In this document: one piece after another, positions 13,901 to 15,423 of the stretch
How the letters are laid out: each line of letters opens with the position of its first letter
Position numbering within the stretch: position 1 is the stretch's first letter
NCBI GenBank assembly: GCA_002314675.1
Contig: DCGZ01000141.1
Span: 1 to 15,423, forward strand
DNA length: 15,423 nucleotides
Direction of reading: 5' to 3'
Source: Fibrobacter sp. UBA1765
Lineage (GTDB): Bacteria > Fibrobacterota > Fibrobacteria > Fibrobacterales > Fibrobacteraceae
Translations under genes and position numbers: made by a program
The notes under the pieces: generated by a model
The model's input: only the letters and a program-made list of their open reading frames with translations
The model's database searches: none
What the model was told of the DNA's origin: nothing

Positions 13901-15259
13901 AAGTTCCTTTGCACCATCCTTAACGCCGCGGGCATCGGCATACTCCATGCCGAAGGCCTGCCTAAAATACGCACTCCAGTTTTCTGTATGCTTATAGACA
14001 ACGCCCTGGTACCAGCCACACGTATCTGCCGAGAACGGTCCCATCTTGATCGTATCATTTGGCAAAATCATCATCGGGGACATGTTTTCCCACGGGCTCT
14101 TCAAGCGAACATACTTCGGTTCAAGCGGAGCAAACAAAACATCGTAAGCCCCGTTATCCTTGGTATAGATCCAGGTCTCATAAATGCCCTGCGGGAACCA
14201 GTCGCTAATGTTTGCTCGCTGATCGTTATCGCCTTCAGAAGCAAAAAACTTTATTTGCGGCCATTCATTTTCTTTGCGATAAAAGTTAACCTTCGCCCCA
14301 TAGGAGCCTGTAGAAGTCCAATTGGAACTATTTACCGTCTTATTGTCAAAATCAACTTTCCACCAGCGGGCATAGTCATCGACCTTCATGCGCGTCGGGT
14401 TATTCATAATGTTACTGCCGACCGACATGAACAAGGCGCTATCCTTGTAAGTCGTATTGGCTCTCCAAGGATGGTAAACATGGAGTGTCCTTGTAGAATC
14501 AAAGCATGTTCCAAGCGTACCAATCTTTGTGGACACGGCAAGCTTTGAAGCGGTACCATCGATATAGATATCGCCAGCACCAGAAAGGGCTGCAGACAAG
14601 TCTACAGAACCAGCAGACATGTAAGGCGTTTTGTAACGAGAAAACGATGCAACCTTAGAAGTATTTTTCTGCATTGCGCTTGGAGAAATAGCACCATAAA
14701 ACCAACCGCAGGTGGTAATATCATCTTGAGAAAAACGCATCAAGACCGAATCCTTGCCAAAAACCATTTGCGGCAAGGCCTTGTTACCCCACGGGCTTTT
14801 AAACCAAACGATTTTAGATCCCGGTGCAACAAAGGATTTTTCAAAGGAAAAATCTACAGCATCCGTATAAATCCAAACTTCGGTATCGGAACCAAAAATG
14901 CTAGAAACCGAAGGCTCGCCGAATTCCTTCCAGGAAACCTTATTATTGTTATTGAAGTTTTGATCTGCTGTATTCGGCGTAGCAGCAATATTGAAATTTT
15001 GCCAGCTCTGGAAATCGGAAACATCTTTATCCCAGGTATAAACAAACCAGCCGTTACCTTCGCTAGCCATAATCGTTGGAGAAGTCTCTCCGTACATTGG
15101 ATTATAGCTACCGCCTGCAGAACCTAGAACATGGTAAACAAAATCTTCCTGACCTGTAGAACTGCGGTACGGAGCCTGCAAATGCAATATCAAAGTCGCA
15201 TTTGCAAAATTTGCAAATAGCAACACAAAAAGGAATATAGCCCAATCCCTATATTTCAT
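10943..15259 (-). CDS. Large secreted fibro-slime (PA14-like) domain protein
   Basis: 1,438 residues with a Sec signal peptide: MKYR, a hydrophobic core and a predicted cut after ANA (residue 21). Residues ~22-490 are two tandem copies of a ~234-residue unit: PYR/PWR at 30/264, WIYT at 129/363, KSPW at 154/387, CGW at 184/414, and a downstream Cys at 252/493. Residues ~495-800 form the fibro-slime domain, with FRGDDDVWVFINDRLVVDIGG (Gly712, Asp713-715) and HSPVEGGVYLD; the Asp cluster resembles the Ca-binding Asp pair of PA14/GLEYA adhesins. Later parts look like Ig-like beta modules, with a Ca-binding-type DNDGDGIGD at 1049-1057 and a FlgD-type Ig end (WNGLSKSKRLVGTGAY, 1393-1408) with a basic tail. 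Fibro-slime proteins of Fibrobacter are outer-membrane or surface proteins implicated in cellulose adhesion. That role here is inferred; the ligand is unknown. GGGAG is 9 nt before the ATG. Monocistronic. Confidence 0.88.
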   Translation of the reverse strand: MKYRDWAIFLFVLLFANFANATLILHLQAPYRSSTGQEDFVYHVLGSAGGSYNPMYGETSPTIMASEGNGWFVYTWDKDVSDFQSWQNFNIAATPNTADQNFNNNNKVSWKEFGEPSVSSIFGSDTEVWIYTDAVDFSFEKSFVAPGSKIVWFKSPWGNKALPQMVFGKDSVLMRFSQDDITTCGWFYGAISPSAMQKNTSKVASFSRYKTPYMSAGSVDLSAALSGAGDIYIDGTASKLAVSTKIGTLGTCFDSTRTLHVYHPWRANTTYKDSALFMSVGSNIMNNPTRMKVDDYARWWKVDFDNKTVNSSNWTSTGSYGAKVNFYRKENEWPQIKFFASEGDNDQRANISDWFPQGIYETWIYTKDNGAYDVLFAPLEPKYVRLKSPWENMSPMMILPNDTIKMGPFSADTCGWYQGVVYKHTENWSAYFRQAFGMEYADARGVKDGAKELVPFEFTESMLKNDTVYIMPSPTLTSPLKLFEKFPNSFGECPQLTLNVRIVDWAGEGVLLPGATSSQQSDFSIDVDFGGIWAGNPYTEVTYLDSNGIEMTNQKCDGHVLGMVNDYLYTDTILSVNKDKPSGYDTLFYKIPTRVDSAFYPWHKCSAAKEIERWFIPDTVKTGSGDYIAATCYQIPMTLDEEGFWLVDISEDSPNGGFFPLDDFKYLDDAKTVWNPKYDSTCIEGHCHNFSFAMKVAAQFQYVKGQYFEFRGDDDVWVFINDRLVVDIGGCHSPVEGGVYLDTIGLADSTQKLIEGKTYSFYIFFSERNATGSNFKMRTSINLQTEKTYYWEEHVDENGVSTVELLQRMVDKNQSCDEGSVAQAKVMPATSKFVLVFADGTTETLEGGKSYYGGITIGEGGSSFSLDTAGISAAHESGDGLPAGNYTLKFCKEDGSECDSYPFVITVPQPTIVFADSLGRKINPDSTVLGEYAGVYYPVYVKVLYRGNDCYSDMCLGDLLLSASDSVLEFYDASMKPINKISLVKTEIDGKSMGMAMFYVLGKEPVEKPNFVSFKVMGADEKIANEIEWTNITLAKAPVPPLDFAEMHDNDGDGIGDSLFIKYQDLIKDDERYILDSLTWVFGIDSSKTIRSNATILAAKADDKSLVFTADSLYKTVFTGNTNGSVYAGSLSSHWRFFKKDDSTGVVDTIAMTMGNQPIKDFVPPVILKAIVDPRNDQLSVLDIYLSESLDSATKINPDLLDFKIYFDGREVSKNLNVQKRVALSNASVLEWYFGKSSEEDAVPAVGDSVKLVPNVGTDLNGNEVHENNPWVRIEGKQALRLDAVKIVNVGPENLEKYDSDGMKVFAVSTKKSLQDIQEEIGMPGMLIRYDMSELLLGDTTGLSPKDVEIEWENYVFTNLGTYINDGSGKVSCADELFGGDCRVSTGYLYLAWNGLSKSKRLVGTGAYIYKYDIRVRKKKRTELSKNATMTIGIRRTK

Positions 15260-15303
15260 GAGTTTTCACTCCCAAAAATAATCCCAATCAACTTCAAATT
15301 TAG

Positions 15304-15332
15304 ATTATATGTATGCTATCTAAAGCAATCAT
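15304..15332 (-). promoter_or_regulatory. Probable promoter of the fibro-slime gene
   Basis: On the minus strand a perfect -10 TATAAT (15309-15304) with a weak -35 ATGATT (15332-15327) at 17-bp spacing. Transcription would start near 15297, giving a leader of about 38 nt that holds GGGAG at 15273-15269. Confidence 0.55.
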
Positions 15333-15390
15333 ATTGAATTCGAAGGAAAACCGAACTATTGTAAACGAAAGGAAACGTAAAATACGATTT

Positions 15391-15423
15391 CCGGGGGAGG
15401 GGGACGGGTTCGGGGGGAGGGGA
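15391..15423. other. G-rich tract at the window end
   Basis: After a CC the last 31 bases contain G runs of 5, 5, 3, 6 and 4 separated by A, AC, TTC and A. Nothing like this occurs elsewhere in the window. It fits a G-quadruplex pattern but equally a sequencing or assembly artefact at a contig end. No gene is seen between 15260 and 15423 apart from the promoter of the fibro-slime gene. Confidence 0.6.

Noticed and set aside
13451..14548. A 365-codon plus-strand open frame inside the fibro-slime gene
   Set aside because: Antisense to a long coding frame with a signal peptide and recognised domains; no ribosome binding site and no recognisable domain.

Overview
The window looks like a chromosomal segment of a Fibrobacter-type bacterium (phylum Fibrobacterota). 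The strongest pointer is the 1,438-residue secreted protein at the right end. It carries a fibro-slime (PA14-like) domain with the GDDDVWVFIN signature, a family expanded in Fibrobacter and tied there to the cell surface and cellulose adhesion. The other genes are bacterial housekeeping and ion-transport genes with uniform codon use. I see no insertion sequence, phage gene, tRNA, rRNA or CRISPR array. The assignment to Fibrobacter is an inference from domain content, not from a search.

Layout, left to right. (1) 1-428, plus strand: the C-terminal part of an AAA-ATPase/PD-(D/E)XK nuclease-like protein, cut by the window edge. (2) 495-4104, minus strand: nhaA (Na+/H+ antiporter), a divergent prs (PRPP synthetase) and a SPOR-domain lipoprotein. 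Each is followed by its own hairpin terminator, so they are probably separate transcripts. (3) 4286-5186, plus strand: rpsU (ribosomal protein S21, GTG start, good promoter and terminator) and a yqeY-like gene whose leader holds repeated AGATGC/GCATCT motifs. (4) 5288-10914, plus strand: a tightly packed run of five genes. They are a membrane GAF-GGDEF protein, rsmA/ksgA, a 49-codon unannotated small gene, an NhaC-family antiporter and an ABC-F ATPase, closed by a 13-bp hairpin. (5) 10943-15259, minus strand: the large fibro-slime protein, convergent with the ABC-F gene and sharing its terminator hairpin. (6) 15260-15423: the promoter of that gene, then a very G-rich tail at the window end.

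Themes. Several genes concern ribosomes and translation (rpsU, rsmA, abc-F, perhaps yqeY). Two unrelated Na+/H+ antiporter families are present (NhaA, NhaC). The most interesting items are three. The GGDEF protein has lost its catalytic motif (EEDSF in place of GGDEF) but keeps an exact RxxD inhibitory-site motif, so it may be a c-di-GMP receptor and not a cyclase. The N-terminal half of the fibro-slime protein is an internal tandem duplication of about 234 residues, with paired cysteines and KSPW/CGW motifs that I cannot assign to a known domain. The 49-residue small protein lies between rsmA and nhaC with a strong ribosome binding site.
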